From positions 1 to 56,274 of the forward strand of contig CALBKH010000101.1 of NCBI GenBank assembly GCA_937892955.1: a stretch of 56,274 bases of DNA, written 5' to 3'. A program made the position numbers and the translations under genes. Every line of letters starts with the position of its first letter. The stretch's first letter is position 1. The notes beneath the pieces were generated by a model that worked only from the letters and a program-made list of their open reading frames with translations, was not told the origin of the DNA and made no database searches. This DNA is from an uncultured Alphaproteobacteria bacterium. GTDB lineage: Bacteria > Pseudomonadota > Alphaproteobacteria > Rhizobiales > Ancalomicrobiaceae. Positions 35,361-43,572 of the stretch are shown in pieces.

Positions 35361-35685
35361 GAGACGACCCGACGTGCAGGGGCCGACATCGGCCCGATCT
35401 GGCGCCCCTGATCGTTGAGGTCCGAGATCGTCGAAGACCTCTCCTCCTCGTCATTGCCGGGCTCGACCCGGCAACCCAGCGGCGTCGCCGGCCGGGAATG
35501 CCCCATGGGTCGCCGGGTCGAGCCCGGCGATGACGGGGGAGGGGAACCGCGAGGGACACGTCGAGCGCCGTCGTCGTCGATCCGCCGATCCCCGCGACCT
35601 CGCGCCGATCCCGCATCCCCCCTTCCCCCGCCCTCCATCCCGTTGCATCCTCCCCCGGACGACCGATCGAGAGGGCGACTGGCGC
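35361..35685. other. Intergenic region with inverted repeat before eutB
   Basis: It contains a long inverted repeat (35449-35478 with 35506-35535; CGGGCTCGACCCGG cores) of a type widespread in Rhizobiales intergenic DNA. GAGAGGG just before 35686 is the eutB ribosome binding site. No gene is supported in the interval. Confidence 0.6.
35449..35535. repeat. Rhizobiales-type 30-bp inverted repeat
   Basis: CGTCATTGCCGGGCTCGACC... (35449-35478) faces its near-perfect reverse complement at 35506-35535. The arms differ at single positions only. Similar 'TCATTGCCGGGCTTGACCCGG' elements occur in many Rhizobiales genomes. Confidence 0.85.
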
Positions 35686-37089
35686 ATGCGATCCCGACGT
35701 TTCAAGGCGATCCACGCCGGCGAGACCCATGTCTTCACCGGCCTCGCGACGCTGCTGGCGCAAGCCTCGCCGCGCCGTTCCGGCGACGAACTCGCCGGCC
35801 TCGCCGCAGACAGCGACACCCGCCGCGTCGCCGCCCGCATGGCGCTCGCCGACCTGCCGCTGAAGTGCTTCCTGGAAGACGTCGTCGTCCCCTACGACGC
35901 CGACGAGGTCACCCGCCTCATCGTCGACACCCACGACGAAGCGGCCTTCACACCCGTCGCCACGATGACCGTCGGCGAGTTCCGCGAGTGGCTGCTCTCC
36001 GACGCCGCCGACGGCGCGACGCTGGCGAAGCTCGCCCCCGGCCTCACCCCCGAGATGGTCGCCGCCGTCTCGAAACTCTGCCGCAACGGCGATCTCGTCG
36101 CCATCGCCGCCAAAGTGCGGGTGACGACCGCCTTCCGCTCGACCATCGGGCTCCCCGGCCGCCTCGCCGCCCGCCTGCAGCCCAACCACCCGACCGACGA
36201 CCCGGCGGCGATCGCCGCCGCCACCCTCGACGGCCTCGTCTACGGCATGGGCGACGCCGTCATCGGCATCAACCCGGCGACCGACAATGTCGAGAGTTGC
36301 GTCTCGCTGCTCACGATGCTCGACGACATCCGCACCCGCTTCGACATCCCGACCCAGTCTTGCGTGCTCGCCCACGTCACCACCTCGATCGCCGCGATCG
36401 AGAAGCGCGCGCCGCTCGATCTGGTCTTCCAGTCGATCGCCGGGACGGAGGCCGCGAATGCCGGCTTCGGCGTGACGTTGTCGATCCTGAAGGAGGCTCA
36501 GGACGCGGCGCTGTCGCTGAAGCGCGGCACGGTCGGATCGAACGTCATGTATTTCGAGACGGGGCAGGGCGCGGCGCTCTCCGCCGATGCCCATCACGGC
36601 GTCGATCAGCAGACCATCGAGGCCCGCGCCCATGCGGTCGCCCGCGCCTTCTCGCCGCTGCTGGTCAACACCGTGGTCGGCTTCATCGGTCCCGAATATC
36701 TCTACGACGCCAAGGAGATCACCCGCGCCGGCCTGGAAGACCACTTCTGCGGCAAGCTCCTCGGCGTGCCGATGGGCGTCGACGTCTGCTACACCAACCA
36801 CGCCGAAGCCGATCAGGACGACATGGACGTGCTGGCGCTCACGCTCGCCAATGCCGGCGTGAACTTCCTCATCGCCGTGCCCGGCGCCGACGACATCATG
36901 CTCAACTACCAGAGCCTGTCGCACCACGACGTCGTCCGCCTGCGCCACCTGCTCGGCCTGAGGCCGGCGCCCGAATTCGAGGCATGGCTGGCGCGCATGG
37001 GCCTGCTCGACGCCGCCGGCCGACTGCCGGCGCTTGCGCCCGATCCCTCCACCGCCCGCCGGCTGTTGGCGATCGGAGGTGCGGCATGA
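35686..37089 (+). CDS. eutB: Ethanolamine ammonia-lyase large subunit
   Basis: A 467-residue subunit (E. coli 453) of the adenosylcobalamin-dependent enzyme that converts ethanolamine to acetaldehyde and ammonia. It has the EutB TIM-barrel features, for example GLVYGMGDAVIGINPATDN and GFIGPEYLYDAKEITRAGLE. The frame opens at 35530, but the ATG at 35686 follows GAGAGGG and matches the family N-terminus. It overlaps eutC by 4 nt. No eutA reactivase, shell-protein or aldehyde dehydrogenase genes are adjacent. Confidence 0.95.
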   Translation: MRSRRFKAIHAGETHVFTGLATLLAQASPRRSGDELAGLAADSDTRRVAARMALADLPLKCFLEDVVVPYDADEVTRLIVDTHDEAAFTPVATMTVGEFREWLLSDAADGATLAKLAPGLTPEMVAAVSKLCRNGDLVAIAAKVRVTTAFRSTIGLPGRLAARLQPNHPTDDPAAIAAATLDGLVYGMGDAVIGINPATDNVESCVSLLTMLDDIRTRFDIPTQSCVLAHVTTSIAAIEKRAPLDLVFQSIAGTEAANAGFGVTLSILKEAQDAALSLKRGTVGSNVMYFETGQGAALSADAHHGVDQQTIEARAHAVARAFSPLLVNTVVGFIGPEYLYDAKEITRAGLEDHFCGKLLGVPMGVDVCYTNHAEADQDDMDVLALTLANAGVNFLIAVPGADDIMLNYQSLSHHDVVRLRHLLGLRPAPEFEAWLARMGLLDAAGRLPALAPDPSTARRLLAIGGAA

Positions 37090-37841
37090 GCCACGATGCC
37101 GACACCTGGGAAAAGCTCCGCCGCCTCACCCGCGCCCGCATCGGCCTCGGCCGCGCCGGCGACGGGCTGCCGACCAAGGCGTTGCTCGACTTCCAGATGG
37201 CCCATGCGAAGGCGCGTGACGCGGTTCACGGCGCCGCCGACTTCGATCGGATCGCCGTCGATCTCGCCCCCCGCGAGGTGATCCGCCTCGCCTCCGCCGT
37301 CCCCGATCGGCCGACCTATCTGCGCCGCCCCGACCTCGGCCGGCGTCTCGCCGACGGCGAAGCGGAGAAACTCCCCGCCGGCCCGTGCGACGTCGTCTTC
37401 GTCATCGCCGACGGCCTCTCGGCAGCGGCGGTCGACGCCAACGCGGTGGCGACGCTGGAAGCCACCGCCCGCCGCCTCGAAGGGCTTTCGATCGGCCCGG
37501 TGGTGCTGGCGCGGGAAGCCCGCGTCGCCCTCGGTGACGTCGTCGGCGCTGCGATGAACGCGGCGGTCGTGGCGGTGCTGATCGGCGAGCGTCCCGGCCT
37601 CACCGCCGCCGACAGTCTCGGCGTCTACCTGACCTTCCACCCGGTCCCCGGCCGCAAGGACGCGGAGCGCAATTGCCTCTCCAACATCCACGCCCACGGC
37701 ATGAGCCCGGACGAGGCCGGCCACAAACTCGCCTGGCTGATCCGCGAGGCGCTGCGGCTGAAGTCGACCGGGGTGGGTTTGAAGGAGGCGGCGCCGAAGT
37801 TCGCCGTGGGCGAGAGCGGAGCGGGACCGCGTATCGCCTGA
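37086..37841 (+). CDS. eutC: Ethanolamine ammonia-lyase small subunit
   Basis: A 251-residue partner of EutB that helps bind adenosylcobalamin. N-terminal RIGLGRAGDGLPTKALLDFQMAHAKARDAV, central VVFVIADGLSAAAVDANA, and C-terminal RNCLSNIHAHGMSPDEAGHKLAW are family-typical. The start overlaps the eutB stop (ATGA), indicating translational coupling. B12 dependence links it to the cobalamin genes about 6 kb away only by cofactor, not by operon. Confidence 0.95.
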   Translation: MSHDADTWEKLRRLTRARIGLGRAGDGLPTKALLDFQMAHAKARDAVHGAADFDRIAVDLAPREVIRLASAVPDRPTYLRRPDLGRRLADGEAEKLPAGPCDVVFVIADGLSAAAVDANAVATLEATARRLEGLSIGPVVLAREARVALGDVVGAAMNAAVVAVLIGERPGLTAADSLGVYLTFHPVPGRKDAERNCLSNIHAHGMSPDEAGHKLAWLIREALRLKSTGVGLKEAAPKFAVGESGAGPRIA

Positions 37842-38295
37842 CGCCATCCCGTCATCGATCACGTCGCCGTCGCCTCTCGACCCGACGATTCGGAGAGCTC
37901 TGCGTCGGACGCAGGGGTGCCGCACCGTAGCGGCTGCGATCCCCCCTCCGCCGGGAAAATCTCTCCTCCTCACCAGCGAAAACCGCACCGACGGGAAATA
38001 TCTCCTTCGATCCGCGCCTCCGTACGATTCCAGACGTCGACGCGTGGAGAACCGTCGTCGATCCGGATCATTCAGAGATTTCAGTGTCATGCGCAGCCGG
38101 CGATATCGTGCCGAGGAGATCTGCGCTCTCCGCATGGCGAACATCTTGTTCGATTGCTCGAGAAGTGGCCATCTGGCGCCGCTTCGGGCAGCCGAGCCGG
38201 TCGTCGCGACCCCCGGCGCCCCGCACGACGTTCGCCGTCCCGCCATCCTGCCGGTCCGCCGGCCGAATGGTGCGACGGATCCGAGGAGTAGACCG
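37842..38295. other. Leader region of the LivJ-type binding protein gene
   Basis: No gene is supported. Two similar short segments, CGGGAAAATCTCTCC (about 37961) and CGGGAAATATCTCC (about 37999), stand 38 nt apart and could be paired regulator half-sites. GAGGAG at the right end is the next gene's ribosome binding site. Confidence 0.35.
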
Positions 38296-39435
38296 ATGCA
38301 TGCTTTCCGCTCGCTGGCTCTCGCCGGCACCGCCTTCGCCGTCGCCGCCGTCTTCGCCGGCCCGTCCGTTCCCGTCGCCCGCGCCGCCGACGAGGTCAAG
38401 ATCGCCGTGGTCGGCCCGATGACCGGCTCGCTCGCCACGATCGGCGAACAGCAGAAGCGCGGCGCCGAAGCCGCCGCGGCGGTCATCAACGCCGCCGGCG
38501 GCATCAAGGGCAAGAAGGTGCGCATCGTCGTCGAGGACGACCAGTGCGACCCGAAACAGGCGGTGACGGTGGCCAACCGCATCGTCGGCAATCAGATCGG
38601 TTTCGTCGCCGGCCACGCCTGCTCCGGCGCCTCGATCGCCGCCTCGGACGTCTACAACGAGAACGGCATCCTGATGGCGACCCCGGCCTCGTCCAATCCG
38701 GCGCTGACCGAGAAGGGCTATCCGACCATCCTGCGCCTCTACGTCCGCGACGACGCGCAGGGGTCCTACATCGGTCACTGGATCGCCAAGACCTATGCCG
38801 GCAAGAAGCTGGCGGTGATCCACGACAAGTCCGCCTACGGCAAGGGGCTCGCCACCATCGCCGAGAAGACCGCGGCGGAAGACGGCCTGAAAGCCGTTCT
38901 CACCGAGGGCCTGAACCCGGGCGAGAAGGACTACATGGCGGTGGTCGGCAAGCTGAAGGCCGCCGGCGCCGACGTCGTCTATTTCGGCGGCTACCACACC
39001 GAGGCCGGTCTCATCCGCCGTCAGGCCGCCGATCTCGGCTACAAGTTCGATCTCGTCATGGGCGACAGCCTGGCGACGCCGGAGTACTGGACCATCGCCG
39101 GCCCGGCCGGTGAGAACACCTGGTTCACCTTCCCGGCCGATCCGCGCCGCTCGCCCACCGCCGCCGCCGCGGTCGAGGAGTTCAAGAAGCAGAAGTTCGA
39201 GCCGGAAGGCTTCACCCTGTTCTCCTATGCCGTGGTGCAGGCGGTCGCCGCCGGCATCGAGCGCGCCGGCTCCGAGAGCCCGGCCAAGGTCGCCGCGGCG
39301 CTGAAGGACGGCAAGCCCTTCGAGACCGTCGTCGGCGCCATCGCCCTCGACAAGAAGGGCGACATCCTCGAGCCGCGCTTCGACATCAACAAGTGGCACG
39401 AAGGCAAATACGCCCCGATCGACCTCACCAAGTGA
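38296..39435 (+). CDS. Branched-chain amino-acid-type ABC substrate-binding protein (LivJ/BraC-like)
   Basis: A 379-residue periplasmic type I binding protein. Signal peptide at about 1-31 (ending VARAAD), then IAVVGPMTGSLATIGEQQKR, IVVEDDQCDPKQAVTVAN and FVAGHACSGASIAASD, the ligand-contact loops of the LivJ family. The ATG follows GAGGAG. No LivHMGF permease or ATPase genes adjoin, so it must work with a system elsewhere. A hairpin terminator follows. The ligand could be a branched-chain amino acid or an amide. Confidence 0.9.
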   Translation: MHAFRSLALAGTAFAVAAVFAGPSVPVARAADEVKIAVVGPMTGSLATIGEQQKRGAEAAAAVINAAGGIKGKKVRIVVEDDQCDPKQAVTVANRIVGNQIGFVAGHACSGASIAASDVYNENGILMATPASSNPALTEKGYPTILRLYVRDDAQGSYIGHWIAKTYAGKKLAVIHDKSAYGKGLATIAEKTAAEDGLKAVLTEGLNPGEKDYMAVVGKLKAAGADVVYFGGYHTEAGLIRRQAADLGYKFDLVMGDSLATPEYWTIAGPAGENTWFTFPADPRRSPTAAAAVEEFKKQKFEPEGFTLFSYAVVQAVAAGIERAGSESPAKVAAALKDGKPFETVVGAIALDKKGDILEPRFDINKWHEGKYAPIDLTK

Positions 39436-39457
39436 TCCGTCCGATCCGGTACGACAC

Positions 39458-39495
39458 GCGACGGCCCGGTGGGAGCGATCCCGCCGGGCCGTCGC
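39458..39495 (+). terminator. Terminator after the LivJ-type gene
   Basis: A 17-bp stem with one G-T wobble: 39458-39474 pairs with 39479-39495 around loop GCGA. It starts 23 nt after the stop codon. The following sequence is only weakly T-rich (CGTTCC). Confidence 0.65.
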
Positions 39496-39633
39496 CGTTC
39501 CGCGTCGCGGGATTTCCATTTCTGCGCCGATGTCGTTAGAGCATGTGCCGATCGGGTCGCGCCGAGCCGATCGAAAAGAACTGCTCCGCCGGAGAACGGG
39601 AGCGCTTCACGACAGGACGGGAAGGATCGATCG

Positions 39634-39855
39634 ATGAGCGACGTCGTCGTCAAGGACTCCAACGGCAACCGCCTCGCCGACGGCGACAGCGTCACCGTGA
39701 TCAAGGACCTCAAGGTCAAGGGCACCTCGGTGACGCTGAAGCGCGGCACCACCCTCAAGAACATCCGCCTCACCGACGACCCCGACCTGATCGAGTGCAA
39801 CGCCGAAAAGGTGAAGGGCCTGGTGCTGCGCACCGAGTTCCTCAAGAAGGCCTGA
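39634..39855 (+). CDS. Small PhnA/YjdM C-terminal-domain protein
   Basis: A 73-residue protein made only of the PhnA C-terminal SH3-like domain: VVVKDSNGNRLADGDSVTVI, LKVKGTSVTLKRGTTLKNI and DPDLIECNAEKVKGLVLRTEFLKK. E. coli YjdM (about 111 residues) also has an N-terminal zinc ribbon, absent here. Despite the historic name, a role in phosphonate use is doubtful. The ATG has GAAGGA upstream. Monocistronic, just left of the AT-richer HD/YwgA patch. Confidence 0.88.
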   Translation: MSDVVVKDSNGNRLADGDSVTVIKDLKVKGTSVTLKRGTTLKNIRLTDDPDLIECNAEKVKGLVLRTEFLKKA

Positions 39856-40009
39856 TCGAGGATGAGCGGGAAGAGCGGAACGACGAACAAAGTGGATCTT
39901 GAGGAGACGACTCCGCGACTCGCGATCAAAGGCCCCGGGCGAGCGCATTTCGAAAACGCAATCGTCGCAGTCGGGGAGGGCATTTCATTCGATCGGAGGT
40001 AGAGTCAAA

Positions 40010-40048
40010 ATGGCGCAGCACGCGAAGATTCGATCCTTTACGAATTGA
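40010..40048 (+). CDS. Possible 12-residue leader peptide upstream of the HD gene
   Basis: ATG at 40010 follows a strong GGAGG (39995-39999) at 10-nt spacing and encodes MAQHAKIRSFTN before TGA at 40046-40048. The HD gene ATG lies 6 nt further on, in the same frame, without its own clear ribosome binding site. It may couple translation into the HD gene, or be the start of a longer protein broken by a nonsense codon. Confidence 0.4.
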   Translation: MAQHAKIRSFTN

Positions 40049-40054
40049 TTCGGC

Positions 40055-41449
40055 ATGAAGACTCAACGCCTAAGAGATCCCGTCCACGGCCTGATCACCT
40101 TTCGAGGCAACGAACCGCTGGATCAGTTGGCTTGGCGATTGATCGACACTCCGGAGTTCCAGCGGCTCCGCCGGATCAAGCAATTGGGCGTTTCTGAATT
40201 CGTCTATCCTGGGGCGACCCATACTAGATTTTCGCATTCGATCGGAGTTTTTGAGGTCGCTCGCCGGCTGACGGAGATCATCCGCCGGGAGATCAAGGAA
40301 ATCGATGATGAGTTTGACGAAAAACGTGCAAAAGTCGCGATGATCGCCGCTCTTCTTCACGACATCGGCCACGGACCTTTCAGCCATACGTTCGAAAGAG
40401 TTCAAAGAAGGCGCGGGGCCGATCGGCATCATGAACAGTGGAGCGCAGCGATCATTCGAAATCCGAAAGGGAGCATCTTTCGGGAATTGGAAGCACACGA
40501 TCCGGGGTTGGCGGGCGATGTCGCCGACCTTCTGGTTCTCGAAAACCCGAAGGACATCTACCACGCGATCGTCTCTAGTTCCTTCGATGCGGATCGGTTG
40601 GACTATTTGCGCCGGGATCGTCAGATGACCGGGACGGGCGATGGCGCGATCGATTTCGACTGGTTGCTCGAGCATGTGAGAGTCCGCAGGATCGATCTCG
40701 AAGCGCCCGATGGGATCGGCGACCCCGATTCGGTAAAGGTTCCGACGTTCTGTATCGCCTTGAAAGCGTTGCCGGCCGCCGAGCAGTTTCTGATGGCTCG
40801 TTACACGCTGCACCAACAGGTCTATTTCCACAAAGCAACGCGAAGCATGGAGACGATGATCGCCGAAGTGCTGCGTCTCGTCTCGGAGGCTGCCGTTGAC
40901 GGGGGCGACGCTCGAAGCGTGACCGGCCTTGAGGAAGATCATCCGTTGATCGTCTTCTTCCGCGCGGCGGTACCGTCCGTCGAGGAATATATCAGACTGG
41001 ACGATATGGTCGTCTTCGGGGCACTTGAGCGGATGGAGCGGGCGGGAAGCGAGAGGATCGCGAAACTCGCCGTTCGCCTGCGCCGGCGCAATCTGTATAA
41101 GGCGCTAGACAGCCGCGACTTCGCCTCCGATTCGGCTTGGCAGAGGTCGGGTGCCAAGAAGGTGGAACATTGGATCAAGGAAAATGGAATCGATGCCTTC
41201 CACGATCCGGACGTGAGCGTCACTATCTACAACGAAGTCGGCGGGAAAGAGGAGAGCGCACACAAGAAGCTCCGCATCCTCGCCGCGGACGGGAAGAGAG
41301 CACATGAGATAACCGACATGTCGAGCTATCTCAGCCGCGTCGGAACCGAGCCAGGCAGGGAAACGCATAACCGAACGTTAACCAGATTCTACTTTGCTGA
41401 GTCCGGTGATCGCGATGCTGCGAGAAAGCTCGGGGAGAGGAAATTATGA
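40055..41449 (+). CDS. SAMHD1-like HD-domain dNTP phosphohydrolase
   Basis: A 464-residue HD-superfamily protein. The N-terminus RDPVHG...IDTPEFQRLRRIKQLG...GATHTRFSHSIGV and LLHDIGHGPFSHTFE closely parallel SAMHD1 and bacterial dNTP triphosphohydrolases. Predicted metal ligands are His61, His102-Asp103 and Asp180 (FDADRLDYLRRD), with His111 and the His125/126-Glu127 pair matching other active-site residues. Hydrolysis of dNTPs is the family-based call; no allosteric site is evident. The next gene overlaps it by 4 nt. Base composition is visibly AT-richer than surroundings, suggesting acquisition. Confidence 0.88.
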   Translation: MKTQRLRDPVHGLITFRGNEPLDQLAWRLIDTPEFQRLRRIKQLGVSEFVYPGATHTRFSHSIGVFEVARRLTEIIRREIKEIDDEFDEKRAKVAMIAALLHDIGHGPFSHTFERVQRRRGADRHHEQWSAAIIRNPKGSIFRELEAHDPGLAGDVADLLVLENPKDIYHAIVSSSFDADRLDYLRRDRQMTGTGDGAIDFDWLLEHVRVRRIDLEAPDGIGDPDSVKVPTFCIALKALPAAEQFLMARYTLHQQVYFHKATRSMETMIAEVLRLVSEAAVDGGDARSVTGLEEDHPLIVFFRAAVPSVEEYIRLDDMVVFGALERMERAGSERIAKLAVRLRRRNLYKALDSRDFASDSAWQRSGAKKVEHWIKENGIDAFHDPDVSVTIYNEVGGKEESAHKKLRILAADGKRAHEITDMSSYLSRVGTEPGRETHNRTLTRFYFAESGDRDAARKLGERKL

Positions 41450-42012
41450 CCGACCTGTTCGACCCCTCCATCTATGAGCTTCGCGACGACGATCTGGCGG
41501 GCGAGTACAACGTTTGTAATATTTTGGAAGTAGCCGGGGGCTCTCTGTCGGGCCGCGTTCGCCTACAGAAGACCGTATTCCTCCTCGGCAAGCTTCGCGG
41601 GACGCCTTACTTTCCGTATGCCTATCATCATTATGGGCCTTATTCGGCCGAATTGGCAGAAGCGGTCGACGTAGCGACGATTTTCGGCATGGTTTCCGAA
41701 TCTGTGGAACACCGCGATTCGGACGGTGCGAGGTACAGTCGATACGAACTGGTTTCGAAGCCGCGAATTGGTGTGGACGGTTTTCTGAAGACGCCCTCAG
41801 CGGTGTCTGCTCTTTCGGCGATCGAAAAGGCCGGCTCGACGGTTCTCGAACTGGCTGCTACGGCTTACTGGTTGAAGTACGACGAGGGGCAGGCGGACTG
41901 GCGAACCGAAATCGTCCGTCGGAAGGGCGTCAAGACCGAAGGTGGTCGCCTCGAGAAGGCGATCGAACTTCTCCGAGAAATCGGTTTGGGCCGAGACATG
42001 GCGCCGGCATGA
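41446..42012 (+). CDS. YwgA-like protein paired with the HD phosphohydrolase
   Basis: A 188-residue protein. The core RVRLQKTVFLLGKL...FPYAYHHYGPYSAELAEAVD matches the pattern of YwgA-type and related DUF4065/Panacea-like proteins ('LQK...YGPYS'), a small winged-helix-like fold. Catalytic residues are not evident. Its ATG overlaps the HD stop (ATGA), so both are translated together. From memory, Bacillus subtilis ywgA also sits beside the HD gene ywfO, which argues for a functional pair. It may regulate or target the dNTPase; this is inferred. Confidence 0.7.
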   Translation: MTDLFDPSIYELRDDDLAGEYNVCNILEVAGGSLSGRVRLQKTVFLLGKLRGTPYFPYAYHHYGPYSAELAEAVDVATIFGMVSESVEHRDSDGARYSRYELVSKPRIGVDGFLKTPSAVSALSAIEKAGSTVLELAATAYWLKYDEGQADWRTEIVRRKGVKTEGGRLEKAIELLREIGLGRDMAPA

Positions 42013-42078
42013 AATCCGAAAGCGAGATTCGATACCCGCAATGTCGTGTCATCGACATCTCGTGAATGGTCCTGTTCC

Positions 42079-43098
42079 GTGACCGACGCCCTCCGCTTCT
42101 CCGTCGCGCCGATGATGGATTGGACCGATCGGCACTGCCGGGTCTTCCATCGTCATCTGACCAAGCGCGCCGCGCTGTTCACCGAGATGGTCACCGCCCC
42201 GGCGGTGATCCACGGCGACCGGGACCGCCTGCTCGGCTTCTCGGACGTCGAACACCCGGTCGTCTGCCAGCTCGGCGGCTCCGATCCGGCGCAGCTCGCC
42301 GAAAGCGCCCGCATCGTCGAGGGTTACGGCTACGACCGCATCGATCTCAACTGCGGCTGTCCCTCCGACCGCGTCCAGTCCGGGAGCTTCGGCGCCTGCC
42401 TGATGGCCGAGCCGGACCTCGTCGCCGAATGCGTTGCGGCGATGAAGCGGGCGGTGGCGATCCCGATCTCGGTGAAGTGCCGCATCGGCATCGACGAGGC
42501 CGATCCGCGCGTCATGCTGCCGACCTTCGTCGAGAAGATCGTCGGGGCGAACGTCGACAGCCTGACGGTGCACGCCCGCAAGGCGTGGCTGCAGGGGCTG
42601 TCGCCGAAGGAGAACCGCTCCGTCCCGCCGCTCGACTACGGTCTCGTCTACGATGTGAAGCGCGCCCACCCGCACCTGCACGTGGCGATCAACGGCGGTA
42701 TCCGCAGCCTCGACGAGGCCGAGGCCCTGCTCGCGCCGCAACCCGACGGCGTGACCCTCGACGGCGTCATGCTCGGCCGTGCCGCCTACGAGACGCCGGA
42801 CCTTCTCGCCGCCGTCGATCGCCGCATTTTCGGCGACACGGCCCCCGACGCCGATCCCTTCGCCGTGGTCGCGGCGATGGAGCCCTACATCGCCGAGGTG
42901 CTGGCCGGCGGCGGCAAACTGTCCCACGTCACCCGCCACATGCTCGGCCTCTTCGCCGGCCGCCCCGGCGCCCGCGCCTGGCGGCGTATCCTGACGGTGC
43001 GCTCGGTCCAGCCCGGCGCCGGCCTCGAAGTGCTGCGCGAAGCGCTGGCCGCCGTCAGCCGGCCGCCGCGCGAGACGGCGCAGCACCCGGCCGCCTGA
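42079..43098 (+). CDS. dusA: tRNA-dihydrouridine synthase A
   Basis: A 339-residue FMN-dependent enzyme reducing uridine to dihydrouridine in tRNA (DusA: positions 20/20a). SVAPMMDWTDRHCRVFHR at the N-terminus, LNCGCPSDRVQSGSFGACLM with the catalytic Cys, the Lys-containing ISVKCRIGID, VHARKAWLQGLSPKENR, and FMN loop INGGIRSLDEA. The GTG at 42079 is preferred for family length; another GTG at 42046 is possible, and neither has a clear ribosome binding site. Composition returns to normal here, marking the right edge of the HD/YwgA patch. Confidence 0.95.
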   Translation: MTDALRFSVAPMMDWTDRHCRVFHRHLTKRAALFTEMVTAPAVIHGDRDRLLGFSDVEHPVVCQLGGSDPAQLAESARIVEGYGYDRIDLNCGCPSDRVQSGSFGACLMAEPDLVAECVAAMKRAVAIPISVKCRIGIDEADPRVMLPTFVEKIVGANVDSLTVHARKAWLQGLSPKENRSVPPLDYGLVYDVKRAHPHLHVAINGGIRSLDEAEALLAPQPDGVTLDGVMLGRAAYETPDLLAAVDRRIFGDTAPDADPFAVVAAMEPYIAEVLAGGGKLSHVTRHMLGLFAGRPGARAWRRILTVRSVQPGAGLEVLREALAAVSRPPRETAQHPAA

Positions 43099-43128
43099 GA
43101 CGCCGTCGGCTCGTGGAGCAGCGACGTC

Positions 43129-43344
43129 TCAGAACCGCCGCCGCCGGCCGTGCCCCGCCTCCCAGGCGCGTTTGCGCGCCGGCAATTCGTCGATGATCCG
43201 CGCTCGCGTCGCGTTGTCGAAACGCGCCCAGTCGGCGATCTCCTCGATGCGGCGGAAGCAGCCGAGGCAGATCTTGTCGATCGGGTGCAGCTGGCACTTC
43301 TTCAGACACGGCGATCGGATCGGTGCATCGTCGGGATCGGTCAT
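43129..43344 (-). CDS. DUF1289 small cysteine-rich protein
   Basis: A 71-residue protein of the DUF1289 family: SPCLKKCQLHPIDKICLGCFRRIEEIADWARF, with four Cys in a CxxxC...CxxC arrangement likely to hold a metal ion. The biochemical role is unknown. The ATG at 43344 is chosen because it starts just before the domain; an ATG at 43389 adds 15 residues. Convergent with dusA. Confidence 0.85.
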   Translation of the reverse strand: MTDPDDAPIRSPCLKKCQLHPIDKICLGCFRRIEEIADWARFDNATRARIIDELPARKRAWEAGHGRRRRF

Positions 43345-43397
43345 CGGGGATCGTCGGGTTCGGGACGGGACGGGAACGAGTGATACCATCGACCATT

Positions 43398-43504
43398 GAA
43401 AATGACCGATGGAATTCCTGACGCGAATTTCTCCTGCCCCGGATGCGAATGCGAAATTCGCGTTCCTCCAAAGGCCGGGTGCGTCAGCACCTCCGGCCTT
43501 TGGT
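43398..43504. repeat. Copy B1 of a 106-bp intergenic repeat flanking cobST
   Basis: Aligns almost without gaps to 45645-45750, with shared GAAAATG-CCGATGG left end and CCGGCCTT-GGT right end. Internally it has two inverted repeats: ACGCGAATTT (43421-43430) with 43454-43463, and CCAAAGGCCGG (43468-43478) with 43493-43503. It lies between cobS and the DUF1289 gene. Confidence 0.75.
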
Positions 43505-43572
43505 ATGACGAGTGGTGCGCGCCGGCGCGACCGTCCAGGTCGCCGATCGCCACATCGCAGCGGCGTCGCGCC

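Noticed and set aside
43398..43504. Cobalamin riboswitch near cobS
   Set aside because: The element is structured and close to cobalamin genes, but lacks the B12-box and lies downstream of cobS; its twin lies downstream of cobT. It is better read as a repeat.
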